Positions 41,538 to 51,098 of a stretch of DNA of 55,684 nt are shown piece after piece; within the stretch, counting starts at the first letter, position 1, and each line of letters opens with the position of its first letter. The position numbers were made by a program, and so were the translations under genes. Under the pieces are notes generated by a model. That model worked only from the letters and a program-made list of their open reading frames with translations. It was not told where the DNA came from and did no database searches. Source of the stretch: an uncultured Clostridia bacterium (GTDB taxonomy: Bacteria; Bacillota; Clostridia; Oscillospirales; Oscillospiraceae); NCBI GenBank assembly GCA_937890525.1, contig CALADI010000032.1, positions 1 to 55,684 on the forward strand, written 5' to 3'.

Positions 41538-41547
41538 GGTGGGGTTA

Positions 41548-42300
41548 TCAGTTGTTTCGGCTGCGAATCCAACGCACCAGCCAGACACCGCCAAAGATGC
41601 AGGCAGCGAACAGGGCAACAGCTGCCAGGGATGTCACGATCTTGGACAGAAGGCTGCTTTCCTTTTCTGTCTGAGTGTCGGAAGGGGCGGTGGATTCAGG
41701 CTCTGCCGGGGTCGTGGTTTCGGTGGTAGTCTCCGGGATTGCTTCCGGGGCTGTGGTTTCGGATACCGTTACCTCCCCAGCTGGGGCAGTTTCGGTGGGT
41801 TCGGCTGCCGGAGGATTGGGCACAAAATCATTGCGGATATGATCCAGTTCTTCTTGGATCTCATCGTTCACCCGGATCACCAGATCCACATAGGTTTTCT
41901 TCTCACGGGTCAGATGCAGCTCCCCGATCTCGGACACATCCACATAGAAGTGATCTCCGTTCTTCAGGTACGCCCGGTCGATCACATAGTCTCCTTTGGG
42001 GAGATTGGTGCCATTGATATACATATTGCTGTATGTCAGCTCCAAGGTGGTGACTTCATCGGTATCAAGACTGCGGATCTCTACCAAAATGGTGCCGGAA
42101 AAGCCCAAGGGAGGAATGCCCCGAAGTCCGATATACCCGAACTTCTTGAGGACTTCTTCCGGGTCAAGAGGCTTGCGGCTTTCTTCCACAATGTAGGTTT
42201 CACGGGTCGCTTCGGGTTCTGCGTGGGCAGCCAATGCGGGGATCGCACATCCCAACAACAGCAGCAAGGCAAGGGTGAGGGTCAGGATCTTTCTTTTCAT
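41548..42300 (-). CDS. DUF4366-like envelope protein of the transfer apparatus
   Basis: 250 aa. Signal peptide (KRKILTLTLALLLLLGCAIPALA), an exported domain with LDPEEVLKKFGYIGLRGIPPL and FYVDVSEIGELHLTREKKTY, a Thr/Pro/Glu-rich spacer (TTTETTTPAEPESTAPS) and a C-terminal membrane helix (LAAVALFAACIFGGVWLVRW) with RSRNN inside. DUF4366 proteins are fixed members of Tn1549-type transfer operons; probably part of the wall-spanning complex. GGAGATATC precedes the ATG. Confidence 0.8.
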   Translation of the reverse strand: MKRKILTLTLALLLLLGCAIPALAAHAEPEATRETYIVEESRKPLDPEEVLKKFGYIGLRGIPPLGFSGTILVEIRSLDTDEVTTLELTYSNMYINGTNLPKGDYVIDRAYLKNGDHFYVDVSEIGELHLTREKKTYVDLVIRVNDEIQEELDHIRNDFVPNPPAAEPTETAPAGEVTVSETTAPEAIPETTTETTTPAEPESTAPSDTQTEKESSLLSKIVTSLAAVALFAACIFGGVWLVRWIRSRNN

Positions 42301-42383
42301 GATATCTCCTTCTTTCTTATTTTGTTGTGGTTAGGGTAACAGACGGGTTGTCCGTTAAAGGGGACTTTCTCAGGGCGGATAGA

Positions 42384-42414
42384 AAAAATCCCGGACTTTT
42401 GATCCGGGATTTTT
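42384..42414 (-). terminator. Terminator of the DUF4143 ATPase cassette
   Basis: AAAAATCCCGGA tcaaaag TCCGGGATTTTTT read on the minus strand: strong stem plus T run, just after the ATPase stop. Confidence 0.88.
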
Positions 42415-42428
42415 AGCGGGGAATGGTA

Positions 42429-43751
42429 TTAGTTTTGGAAAAACATAATGTCATACACGGGAATATAGGTGATATTTCCCTTGGTAAAGACCTCACGCTC
42501 GTTGGATACCACAAATGCCTTGTGAATGTGGTAATCAGAATTGGACAGGAACTTATTGAGAGCGCTATGAATGGTGTAGTCTTTTCCCGATTTGACTTCA
42601 ATGGGGATAACCGAAAGACTGTCGTAGTCATCGATCAGGTAGTCCACTTCACCGTTGCGGCGGTTATCGTAGTAATACAGCCGATAGCCATGGGCGATCA
42701 GCTCGCTTGCAACCACAGTTTCATAGACCGAGCCAAGATTGATACTGCATTGATCTTCCAGTATAGCTTGAGCATTGTTTCCATACAAAATACTGGTCAA
42801 GATCCCCACATCATTCAAATACAGCTTGAGCAGATTTTTTCCGGCGGTTTCGATAAGCGGAAAGGTGGGGTTGGAGATCGCCTGCACTTCCAACGCAATT
42901 CCTGCACTTACCAGATACTCAAATTCATCTGCATAGTCAGAAAACTTTTTGCCTTGCTTATTCTCGATCTCCTTGGCTCTAACCCGCTTCTTCTTATTCT
43001 CCATGTTAGATGGGATCATGTCGTAAATACGGCGAATGTTCAAGCGTCGTTCTTCATCGTATTTTGAAGCATCGGTCGCATAATAGTCATGGATCTCTCT
43101 CTGGAGCTGCCGCAAGGTTCGGATATTTTTGTCCTGCACAAAACTATTGACCGCATCCGGCATTCCGCCTACCAGCAGGAACTTACGGAACAGATCCATA
43201 ATTTTCCTGTGGGTGGCTTCGTCCAGAGACTCTTTCCACTCAAATTTTTGCCGCATAACAGAAACGACCGCCTGGCTGACACCGTTGGCGTACAGGAACT
43301 CCTCGAAATCAAGAGGAAACATCCGAATCTTACGGATGCTGCCCATGGGGATCGATGTGGTCTGGGATAGGGTCACGCCGAGCAGGGAACCGCTGGCGAT
43401 GTAGGTGAACCGCTGATCTTGCTGAAGGAATTTCAGAAGGGTCAGCAGATGGGGATAGACCTGAATTTCATCAATGAAAATCAAAGTGTTATCCTTCTGA
43501 TCCATTTTATCACCAGCAAGAATGCTGAGTCTCAAGTAGAAATCATCAACGCTTTTTACTTCAGAAAAAAGACGATCTCCAAGGGAGTCCTCTACCATGT
43601 TGATCTCTACAAAATTAGGAAAGAGCTTCTTTCCGACATGACGAATGATGAATGTTTTTCCAACCTGCCGTGCGCCATCCACCAAAAGGATCTTGTTTGA
43701 ATCCGAAGAAAGGTGGTCGTCAATCACGGAAGCAATCTTTCGGTACAGCAT
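42429..43751 (-). CDS. AAA_14/DUF4143 family ATPase
   Basis: 440 aa. Walker A DGARQVGKTF (about residue 27), Walker B TLIFIDEIQ (about 92), then SGSLLGVTL and a C-terminal PD-(D/E)XK-like region (GEVDYLIDDYD ... IPIEVKSGK). The family is widespread in gut anaerobes; roles in defence or element stability have been suggested but not shown. The ATG at 43751 is preferred over 43757 because GGAGG is about 7 nt upstream. It is AT-richer than its neighbours and has its own promoter array and terminator inside the transfer operon, so it is a separate cargo cassette. Confidence 0.85.
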   Translation of the reverse strand: MLYRKIASVIDDHLSSDSNKILLVDGARQVGKTFIIRHVGKKLFPNFVEINMVEDSLGDRLFSEVKSVDDFYLRLSILAGDKMDQKDNTLIFIDEIQVYPHLLTLLKFLQQDQRFTYIASGSLLGVTLSQTTSIPMGSIRKIRMFPLDFEEFLYANGVSQAVVSVMRQKFEWKESLDEATHRKIMDLFRKFLLVGGMPDAVNSFVQDKNIRTLRQLQREIHDYYATDASKYDEERRLNIRRIYDMIPSNMENKKKRVRAKEIENKQGKKFSDYADEFEYLVSAGIALEVQAISNPTFPLIETAGKNLLKLYLNDVGILTSILYGNNAQAILEDQCSINLGSVYETVVASELIAHGYRLYYYDNRRNGEVDYLIDDYDSLSVIPIEVKSGKDYTIHSALNKFLSNSDYHIHKAFVVSNEREVFTKGNITYIPVYDIMFFQN

Positions 43752-43770
43752 ATTCATTCCTCCTCACTAT

Positions 43771-43876
43771 TTTTCAATGTTATTATACATCTCAGGATAA
43801 CACTTTTCAATAGAATATTGGATGATAGAATCTTATTTTTCAATAAGATTATGCGCCTGAAATTACTACTTTTCAA
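43771..43876 (-). promoter_or_regulatory. Promoter with four TTGAAAA repeats at exact 33-bp spacing
   Basis: TTTTCAA (plus strand) occurs at 43771, 43804, 43837 and 43870, spacing 33, 33 and 33. The copy at 43804 forms the -35 (TTGAAA, 43805-43810) of a good promoter: 17-nt spacer, then TATAAT (43782-43787). The two upstream copies are also followed after 17 nt by -10-like CAATAT and CATAAT. The array fills the whole gap between the stop of the hydrolase gene and the ATPase. Confidence 0.75.
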
Positions 43877-43878
43877 AT

Positions 43879-46800
43879 TCACCGGGTGAGATCTTCTCCG
43901 GCAAGCCAGCCCCATGCAAAGCCGTCGTAGTACTGCACCCAATCGGACAGGGTATCAATGGCCACGCCGCCAATATTATGGTAAACCAGCCCATTGCCCA
44001 CATAGATGCCCACATGACCATACTGGTTGCCGGCATATCCATACACGGCAGCACCCGGAGGGACGCTGTTCCAATCGCTGCTGATGCCGTAGGCTATGCC
44101 GCTATGATAGGCACAGCAGGATCCATCCACTTCCAGACCTGCTGCTCCGTAGACCTGAGCTGCCCATGCTTGGCAGTAGCCTTTATCAGCGGGGATGCCG
44201 TAGGCGTCCGAATTGGTAGCCACTTGGATGACCCGGATCTGTTTCTCGGTCAGGTTGCCTTCCGATGCTATGCCCTTTTCATACTTGTTGTAGAAGTATT
44301 CGCCAAAGGATGCTCGCATTCGCTTGACTGCATCGCTCTGGTCGGCTGGCCGTTCAAAGTCAACGAGGACTTTGTCCGAAGCCTGCCGGACGGAGGACGC
44401 ATTTTGCAGGGTGGTCAGCACGGAGCCTTCCAGCTCGGTTGCAAGGAAGTCCAGCTGCATATCCAGATTTCCGATGGATGTACTTCTGCGTTTTGCAAAG
44501 GCAAGCAAATTGGCTTTTCGTCCAGGATCCGTCCACTGGGCGATGCCGTATCCCGCATGATCGTTTGCAAAGGATTGGTATGTGCCGGTATCCACGGCTG
44601 CGGTGTAGGTGCGGTCATCCATGCCAAGGAACTGCTCATAGTCGTTTTGCAGATTGATGGAGGACAGCCCGGACTCGGCATACAGGTTGCCCATCAGTCC
44701 GGCTGCGCCATAGGCATTGCCGGTCATCTGTTTCAGTCGAGTCCAAATCTTCTGCTCATCGGCTGCGGTGATGATGGTTCCGATGCTGGTGCCGCCACCG
44801 GGGGACAGTCCTGTATACAGTTCCGTCCAGTCCATCTCCAAAATGGCTTCTACCCAATTTTGGTTCTCGGTCGTCCAGCCGTCCCATGCAAGACCGTCTG
44901 CCGGGTAGCCATCCCTCTGGAAAAGCTCCCGCAAAGAGCAGACATCGATAGAGATCAGCACATCGATATGACCGGGACAGTACCATTCCAGCTTCGTCAC
45001 CGGCTTCATCTGCCCGGTAGTGGGGTCTTTCTCCATCACGGTCACTTCCCGCTGCTCACAGCCGGAGCAGGTATAGTGTGTCTCATCGGTGGTGTATGTA
45101 TGGCTTTGCCGGACTAGGTATGCAAGGTACGGCATGACATGGGGATTCTTGGTGGTGTCCAACTCCTGCTCCATACGCACAGCCATCATGGCAAGGATCT
45201 CCCGGAGGTTGTTTGCCCCGGAATACTCCACATCCACCTCGTCGTAGTCCGGGTCGTTTTCGTACTGCGCCCGGATGCTGTCCACATCCGAGTTGAAGTC
45301 CTGGATCTCAGATCGGACGGCTGCGGCATAGACGGTCATATCAAATTTTCCGTCTGGGCTGGAGTTGGGAGATAGGATCACGCTGGAGGTGGTCAGGCTC
45401 ACAATGAGGGATACGAAACTCACGATCACTGCGGCGATGAGTAGGAACGCCACAAGACCGCCCAGCAGCGCCAGCAGGACCCCCTTGACCGCAAGAAAGA
45501 CTGTCTTGAATACAGCGCCAACTTTTCCGGCAGCGGATGTGACCTTCGCCATTGCCATGCCCAGCTTGGTCTGGGCAAACCGCTGTTTGGCTCGGAATAC
45601 CGCATTGTGGATGCCGGTCTTGATGGATCTCAGCCCCCGGGCAGGAGCAGTTACCACATTCTTGGTTGTACGGTAGGATTTTTTGATCCATTGAGGGGTT
45701 GCCTTGGAGACTGCGCTTCTGGCGGAATTCATGTAGTGCCGGGAGTAGAAACGCATGGCACGATCCACATCCGGGGCGAAGGTCTTGAGGGCTTTGCCGG
45801 GGAGCTTTGCCCCAAACACCGCCGCTTTTCCGGCAGCTTTGGCCGCCATGTAGCCGGCACGGACGGTTGTGGGGGACAGCCACTCGGTGTTGCTGTCTCT
45901 GCCTGCATCCACGGGCCTCAGCAGCAGTCCCATGAGCAGATACCCGGTGCCGATTCTTCGGTTCCTCTTTTTGTAGGCACGCTGAAGGAGCTGCCCGCTA
46001 CGCTGACGCAGGTAGTTCAGATTTTCTACGCTCCTTTGCAAACCTGTGAGCGTCCTCACCTGATTGCCCACATCTTTGAGCTGCCCTCTGATGTTCATCA
46101 GCAGCGTCCGCTCGGATGCTGTGAGGGTGGGTTTGTTTTGCAGGATCCTGAGCTGTTTCTTCAGGTGCTGTCCGTAGGTTTTCAGCTTTTCGATCTCCAT
46201 GGCGATGCCGCTTGCATTGACAGCGCCGGTACAGGCCATGCGCTGCATGATCTGGCGCTCTTTTGCGGCAAGGTATGTGCCGGTAAGTTCCTGCAAGGAT
46301 CTTGGATCTGTGGGGATCTTCCCGCCATTTTTAACGGACAGGAACCTCACCAGCTCCTGATCCCACTGCTGATGATGGATCCGCTGTACCACCCAGTCCA
46401 TTTTGCGGATGGAGAGATCGAGGGCAGCAGATTGTGTGGTGAGATTGGAGATCTTAGAGCGGATCTTCTCTGCTTTTTCAGCAGACCGGGGATCTGTCAG
46501 CTTTCCCAACTGATGCTGAAGCGTGGCGATCTGGGAGCGGATCTCTCGTTTTTCGTGTATCATGCTCTTTCGCTGGGCGATGAACTGATCCCCGGTCACT
46601 CGCTCTGCGCCGGAGCGCAAAGGAGCGGATGCCGATCTGGAAAATGGGATTCGGGCGGCAGAGTAGGCAGCAGACACATAGTAGCTGCCGGTGAGGAAGG
46701 CATTGACTGCATCATTATCTGTCTTTCCTGCGGCTCGTTGTCCCAGCCGCATGGTCAGCGAATAGGCTGTGCCGCCAATGCGCTGGGTCACAGCCGCCAG

Positions 46801-48456
46801 ACGGTAGGTCTGGACGGGCTGTCTGGGCTGATTATGACGGATGACAGCCTGCTCTGCTTGGGTGAACTGCCCGTATTCCCGGACATGAGCTGTTTTCTGT
46901 TCCGGCGTAGCCGCCCCGTGGATAGGATTCTGGAGCGCTTGTGCCAATCGTTCCGCTCCCGGCTGATGGTTCCAGATCCGCTGCTGTTGTTCCAAGTGCC
47001 GGGACTGTATTGTTTTAGGGGAAATAGCAGAAGTTGGCAGCAGTGCGGATGCATGGTAATGTGCCGTTTGGCTAACAGCGTGATAGCCGTGGAGGGCTTT
47101 CCTCTGGCGCTGATCCGACTGTCGCTGCTGGGCTTTCTGATTCTGATGTTCAGGCGCCCGGAATACTTCCTCTTGGCGATGGAACTGCGCCGGTGTTCTG
47201 GGAACGCTGGACACGCTGTTGGACGAATCATGCCGTTCCAAGATCCACTCCTCACGGGCGCTGAGAATTTTTCCTGCCGCTGCTTTTCTGCGGGCTGCTG
47301 TGACCTCCTCCGGGGCAATCGTGGGGCGGGATTGCTGCGTTGCATTTGCGGATTTCAGGCGATTCCGTTCATCGTACCGCTTCTCATGACTGGAATATAG
47401 GGCAGGTTCGGCTCTGTTTGGATTTAACGAGTGATATTCTGCCGTCCTACGGTCGCTCACTTCCTGCGGATCGTGCGATCCTTTGTAGGATGGGTCAGGC
47501 GGTTTTGAGCCGTGGTGCAGTTCCTGCTGGGCAGCGTGATAGCCGTGGAGGGTTTTCCTCTGGCGCTGATCCGCTTGTCGCTGCTGGACTTTCTGTTCCT
47601 GCCGCTCCACTTCCCGGAATGCTTCCTCTTGGCGCTGGCGCTGGAATTGCTCCTGCGTTCTGGGATTGTCGGGGGATCTGATGGACTGATGATCCCGTTC
47701 CAAGATCCATTCTTCCCGGGCGCTGAGAACTTGCCCTTCTTTCCGGCGAACGGCTGCGGCCTCCTCCGGGGAGTAGGGCAGCGGATCTGCCGTCCCACGG
47801 TCGTTCACTTCCTGCGGGGGAACATAGGTCGGTTCTTCATGGGACGGCTTGGGCTGTGGGGAGCCGTAATACAGCTCCTGCTGAGCAGCATGGTAGCTGC
47901 GGAGGGTTTCTCTGCGCTGCCGATCCGACTGGATCTTCTGTTCCAACCGTTCTTGCTGCGCCTGAGCATCGTCTGCTTCTTGCTGGCGCTGTCGGTAATA
48001 TTCCTCCTCCGTCTGTGGGGGAGCCGTTGCTTCGGTGGGGAGTTGTGGCTTGTAGATGACTCGCTTCTTCTTTTTCCTCTGTTTGCTGGGCATTGCCGAA
48101 AACACAGGGGGAAGCTGCTCATCCTCCTCCGGCAGTTCCTCTGAAGGTTCCTCCATTTCCTCAGCCAATTCTTCTTCCATTTCTTCGTCAGAGTCCATGT
48201 AGGATCCTTTGGCGGTGAGAAAATGGCGGTAGAGCTGATCCAGCTCATTTTGATACTGCTCCAGTTCTGCCGGCTCTGCGTCCGCTTGCTGGAGCAGGGT
48301 ACGCCCGGCTGAGAACAGGGACTCTGTATACAGGAAATGCCCCTCCATATAGGATTCCGGGATCTGTCCAGCTTTGGCTTCCAGGATATTTTCATCCAGG
48401 GCACCACATTCCTGCCGGATCTGTGCCAGCTTTTTCGTGAGCTGCTGAAAATCCAT
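43879..48456 (-). CDS. Giant membrane-anchored lysozyme + NlpC/P60 cell-wall hydrolase (VirB1-like)
   Basis: 1525 aa. Order: acidic N-terminus; basic patch QRKKKKRV; Gln/Arg-rich region with 2.5 long repeats (QRKTLHGYHAAQQELHHGS, LSAREEWILER); helical coiled region; membrane segment about 975-1025 (VLLALLGGLVAFLLIAAVIV); phage-tail-type lysozyme domain about 1230-1380 (GNLYAESGLSS, HAGYGIAQWTDPGRK); NlpC/P60 about 1425-1520 with Cys in YCQAWAAQVYG and His in YGHVGIYVGN. It opens peptidoglycan for the conjugation channel. Start at 48456 (GGAGGTG upstream); a 48465 ATG lacks spacing. Confidence 0.9.
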   Translation of the reverse strand: MDFQQLTKKLAQIRQECGALDENILEAKAGQIPESYMEGHFLYTESLFSAGRTLLQQADAEPAELEQYQNELDQLYRHFLTAKGSYMDSDEEMEEELAEEMEEPSEELPEEDEQLPPVFSAMPSKQRKKKKRVIYKPQLPTEATAPPQTEEEYYRQRQQEADDAQAQQERLEQKIQSDRQRRETLRSYHAAQQELYYGSPQPKPSHEEPTYVPPQEVNDRGTADPLPYSPEEAAAVRRKEGQVLSAREEWILERDHQSIRSPDNPRTQEQFQRQRQEEAFREVERQEQKVQQRQADQRQRKTLHGYHAAQQELHHGSKPPDPSYKGSHDPQEVSDRRTAEYHSLNPNRAEPALYSSHEKRYDERNRLKSANATQQSRPTIAPEEVTAARRKAAAGKILSAREEWILERHDSSNSVSSVPRTPAQFHRQEEVFRAPEHQNQKAQQRQSDQRQRKALHGYHAVSQTAHYHASALLPTSAISPKTIQSRHLEQQQRIWNHQPGAERLAQALQNPIHGAATPEQKTAHVREYGQFTQAEQAVIRHNQPRQPVQTYRLAAVTQRIGGTAYSLTMRLGQRAAGKTDNDAVNAFLTGSYYVSAAYSAARIPFSRSASAPLRSGAERVTGDQFIAQRKSMIHEKREIRSQIATLQHQLGKLTDPRSAEKAEKIRSKISNLTTQSAALDLSIRKMDWVVQRIHHQQWDQELVRFLSVKNGGKIPTDPRSLQELTGTYLAAKERQIMQRMACTGAVNASGIAMEIEKLKTYGQHLKKQLRILQNKPTLTASERTLLMNIRGQLKDVGNQVRTLTGLQRSVENLNYLRQRSGQLLQRAYKKRNRRIGTGYLLMGLLLRPVDAGRDSNTEWLSPTTVRAGYMAAKAAGKAAVFGAKLPGKALKTFAPDVDRAMRFYSRHYMNSARSAVSKATPQWIKKSYRTTKNVVTAPARGLRSIKTGIHNAVFRAKQRFAQTKLGMAMAKVTSAAGKVGAVFKTVFLAVKGVLLALLGGLVAFLLIAAVIVSFVSLIVSLTTSSVILSPNSSPDGKFDMTVYAAAVRSEIQDFNSDVDSIRAQYENDPDYDEVDVEYSGANNLREILAMMAVRMEQELDTTKNPHVMPYLAYLVRQSHTYTTDETHYTCSGCEQREVTVMEKDPTTGQMKPVTKLEWYCPGHIDVLISIDVCSLRELFQRDGYPADGLAWDGWTTENQNWVEAILEMDWTELYTGLSPGGGTSIGTIITAADEQKIWTRLKQMTGNAYGAAGLMGNLYAESGLSSINLQNDYEQFLGMDDRTYTAAVDTGTYQSFANDHAGYGIAQWTDPGRKANLLAFAKRRSTSIGNLDMQLDFLATELEGSVLTTLQNASSVRQASDKVLVDFERPADQSDAVKRMRASFGEYFYNKYEKGIASEGNLTEKQIRVIQVATNSDAYGIPADKGYCQAWAAQVYGAAGLEVDGSCCAYHSGIAYGISSDWNSVPPGAAVYGYAGNQYGHVGIYVGNGLVYHNIGGVAIDTLSDWVQYYDGFAWGWLAGEDLTR
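47077..47600. repeat. Direct repeat inside the hydrolase gene
   Basis: About 68 bp beginning CAGCGTGATAGCCGTGGAGG at 47076-47144 recurs at 47532-47600 with few changes, and a weaker third copy starts near 47888. They encode the QRxTLHGYHA repeat of the hydrolase. High DNA identity suggests recent duplication or gene conversion. Confidence 0.75.
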
Positions 48457-48486
48457 TGATATCACCTCCGTTCCTTAAATGAAATC

Positions 48487-48509
48487 AGCGCCATGAAATT
48501 CATGGCGCT
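48487..48509. repeat. Hairpin AGCGCCATGAA/TTCATGGCGCT over the virB4 stop
   Basis: A perfect 11-bp stem with a one-base loop spans the last codons and stop of the virB4-like gene (stop 48500-48502), just before the hydrolase ribosome site. No T run. Confidence 0.7.
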
Positions 48510-51088
48510 ATCTGTTCCTGATGCCGACGCTCGATCTCCTTGACCTCGGTCAGCTTGGTGGTCATGGCTTCATGCGCCTTGGTATCCTTGGGCATTTCGT
48601 TCTGGAACGGCACGATATTTCTGCCGTCGTAAATCAGACCGTGTCCGGGATCTGCACTGGTGATGTACTCCAACTGAGCAGGAGAGATGCCCAGCAGCTC
48701 GCCCAACTGTGCCCGGTCAATGGCAGACAGGCTCATGGTGATCATGCATTCCGTGTTTTGGATCATGGTTCGGGCAATATCGTTGTCCAGTAGATCCGTA
48801 ACATTCTGGGTGATGCCGGTTGGGATGCCGCCGTATTTTCTTGCCAACTTGTAGGTCTCTCGCAGGAACTCTGCCGACTGGGTATTTTTGAAAAGGATGT
48901 GCATTTCGTCCACATAGAACCAGACGATCTTGCCCTGTTTTCTGCCGGCTACGATGTGGTTCCAAATCAGATTCAGAACCACCAGCTCGCCCAGCACCTT
49001 CAGAGAATTGCCGATGTCCTTGATGTCGAACACGATGAAGCGATTGGAAAGATCCACATTTGTCTGGTGGGCGAAAAGATCCTGAGAGCCGATGGCATAG
49101 ATCTCCAGAGCGTCCGCAAGCTGCATGGCATCATAACTTGCCTGCATCCGCATGGATTCATAGAAGTCCTTCAGGGTGGGCATCTTCCGGGCGTCATAGC
49201 TTTCCCTTTCTGCATTGTAGGACTCCAGATACGGCTTGTAGATCTCACCTACGCAGCGGTCAATGATGGACTTCTGTGCAGCAGTCAGTCCGTACCGGCT
49301 GCCCATGATGGCTTCACAGATGGACAGCATCAGGTTGGTCTTGAGGGTGATAGGATCGTCCTCAGCGTCCAGATTCATATTGATATCCAGGGGGTTCAGG
49401 TGCGCCTTTTCGCCAGGGGCGATGCGGATCACCTCGCCGTGGAGCAGCTTTGCCATGGGGCGATACTCGCCGTCCGGGTCAACCACTATCACCTGATCGT
49501 TGGATCCAAGAATTACCTCCTCGATCTCGTGTTTTGCCTGCATAGACTTACCAGAGCCGGGAGATCCCATAATCATACCGTTGCCATTTTTCTGGAGGCG
49601 GCGATCCAACTTAATGAGGTTGTGGGATACGGCGTTTCGTCCGTAAGGGATGCCGGTGGGATCGTGAATCTCCTGATTCACGAAGGGCATAAAAGCGGCG
49701 GCACTTTGGGAAACCAATGCCCGACGGATCTGGAGCGGATTGCTGCACAGGGGCAGGGCTGCGGACAGTCCGTTTTCCTGCTGCCAGCTCAGAGGGGCGA
49801 TTTCCATCAGATACCGTCTGCTCACACCCTGCAAGGCTTTGGTGTCCTCGTCCAACTTTTCTTTACTGGGGGCAAAGTGGGCGATGACCATGGTGGCATG
49901 GAATAGCTTTTGGCTGTTCTTGGTGAGATCCTGCCGCAGCGCCCGGTTGCTCTCGGATGCATCATATAGATCCGGGCTGACCAGATCCACGCTGTACCCG
50001 CTGCCGGATGCCTGCTGCTGCCGCTTGGTCAGCGCTGCATTGATGTTGTTACGATCCGCCTTGATCTTTTTCATGGCTGTATCCATCTCTATGGAGTTAA
50101 AGTGCATGGAATAGACCATCTTACAGGGAATATCGGTGATCTCCTTCACGAAGCTGTCCCGGAGCGCTTCCGGGTATGTTTTCAGGTAGAGAACCCGGAA
50201 GAACATACCGCCTACCATACCGTAGTCGGAGCGGAAGGTGAAGGACTCCGGGGCGATCATGTCCTTGGTGGTCAAGCCCATCTGCTGCATCAAGTCAAAA
50301 CGGAAACGCTCCTGCTGGAACACCGGCGTACCGTTTTTATCCAGCGTGACATTGTTTCCAAACAGTCCCACATTGTCCGGGTTATAGATGTCGTGGAGCA
50401 GCTCCAAACGGCTGGCTGCATTCATGGGGGTCAGACCGGCTCCGCCGATCCGGCGCACCGCCGTGGCAAGATCCGTATCCAGCCGGGAAAATGTGATCTG
50501 AGCTTGCTCGTAGGTGCTGTCCGTGACGGCTACCGTCAGGTACTTCGATTTCACCAGCTCGTTCTGCCCTGCCAAAATACTCCTGTTCAGCCGTTCGTTC
50601 CGCTCGGTACGGAGGGCATCCAATCCGTCATTTTCCAGCGCCAGCATATTTTCCTCGGTGAATTCCTGCCGGTCTCGTGCCTGCTGGTTAATGGTGATTT
50701 GGAAAGGCGTGTGGGAGTCGAAGCTGTTGAGCAGATCACAGTAGCGCAGCAGCATGGACTCCTGCTCGGCATCCGATGCGATCTGGTAGTTTACATCCTC
50801 CAGGTGGTAGGTTCTGGTATAGGTGCCGGGTACCGTTTCGATGATCCCTGTATCCGGGAATACGGTGGTATAGGGAATGGTATCCTGAGCAGTTTTCGGG
50901 ATCTTCAGCTTCTTGGCTGCCTTTTTCTTGGATATCGGCTTGGCAGCCTTCTTCTTTTGCTGAGCAGCCTGAGCAAGCGCCCGCTTTTGGACGGCATCCT
51001 CTTTCTGCTGAAGCAGGAAGTCGGTGGACTCTTGAAGCTGTTTCTGCTGCTCCAGCTCTTCTGGGGTCTTGGTTTTCTTTTTGAACAT
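48500..51088 (-). CDS. VirB4/TraE-type conjugation ATPase
   Basis: 862 aa. After a basic Lys/Ala-rich N-terminus (KKKAAKPISKKKAAKKLK) comes the VirB4 N-terminal domain, then Walker A MGSPGSGKS at about 509 and Walker B IVWFYVDEMHIL at about 725, with the VirB4 C-terminal ITQNVTDLL. It powers assembly of the type IV secretion channel at the cytoplasmic membrane. GGAGG lies 4 nt before the ATG; it follows prgI by 10 nt. Confidence 0.95.
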   Translation of the reverse strand: MFKKKTKTPEELEQQKQLQESTDFLLQQKEDAVQKRALAQAAQQKKKAAKPISKKKAAKKLKIPKTAQDTIPYTTVFPDTGIIETVPGTYTRTYHLEDVNYQIASDAEQESMLLRYCDLLNSFDSHTPFQITINQQARDRQEFTEENMLALENDGLDALRTERNERLNRSILAGQNELVKSKYLTVAVTDSTYEQAQITFSRLDTDLATAVRRIGGAGLTPMNAASRLELLHDIYNPDNVGLFGNNVTLDKNGTPVFQQERFRFDLMQQMGLTTKDMIAPESFTFRSDYGMVGGMFFRVLYLKTYPEALRDSFVKEITDIPCKMVYSMHFNSIEMDTAMKKIKADRNNINAALTKRQQQASGSGYSVDLVSPDLYDASESNRALRQDLTKNSQKLFHATMVIAHFAPSKEKLDEDTKALQGVSRRYLMEIAPLSWQQENGLSAALPLCSNPLQIRRALVSQSAAAFMPFVNQEIHDPTGIPYGRNAVSHNLIKLDRRLQKNGNGMIMGSPGSGKSMQAKHEIEEVILGSNDQVIVVDPDGEYRPMAKLLHGEVIRIAPGEKAHLNPLDINMNLDAEDDPITLKTNLMLSICEAIMGSRYGLTAAQKSIIDRCVGEIYKPYLESYNAERESYDARKMPTLKDFYESMRMQASYDAMQLADALEIYAIGSQDLFAHQTNVDLSNRFIVFDIKDIGNSLKVLGELVVLNLIWNHIVAGRKQGKIVWFYVDEMHILFKNTQSAEFLRETYKLARKYGGIPTGITQNVTDLLDNDIARTMIQNTECMITMSLSAIDRAQLGELLGISPAQLEYITSADPGHGLIYDGRNIVPFQNEMPKDTKAHEAMTTKLTEVKEIERRHQEQIAP

Positions 51089-51098
51089 GGGTGCCTCC

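Noticed and set aside
42429..43751. Transposase or insertion sequence at the DUF4143 cassette
   Set aside because: Motifs are those of an AAA ATPase with a PD-(D/E)XK-like end; no terminal inverted repeats flank the gene.
43771..43876. CRISPR array
   Set aside because: Spacing is regular (33 bp), but only 7-8 bp recur and the units carry promoter elements; a CRISPR repeat is longer and conserved throughout. No cas genes are present.
45607..47400. 597-codon plus-strand open frame opposite the hydrolase
   Set aside because: Arises from the Gln/Arg-rich repeats on the coding strand.
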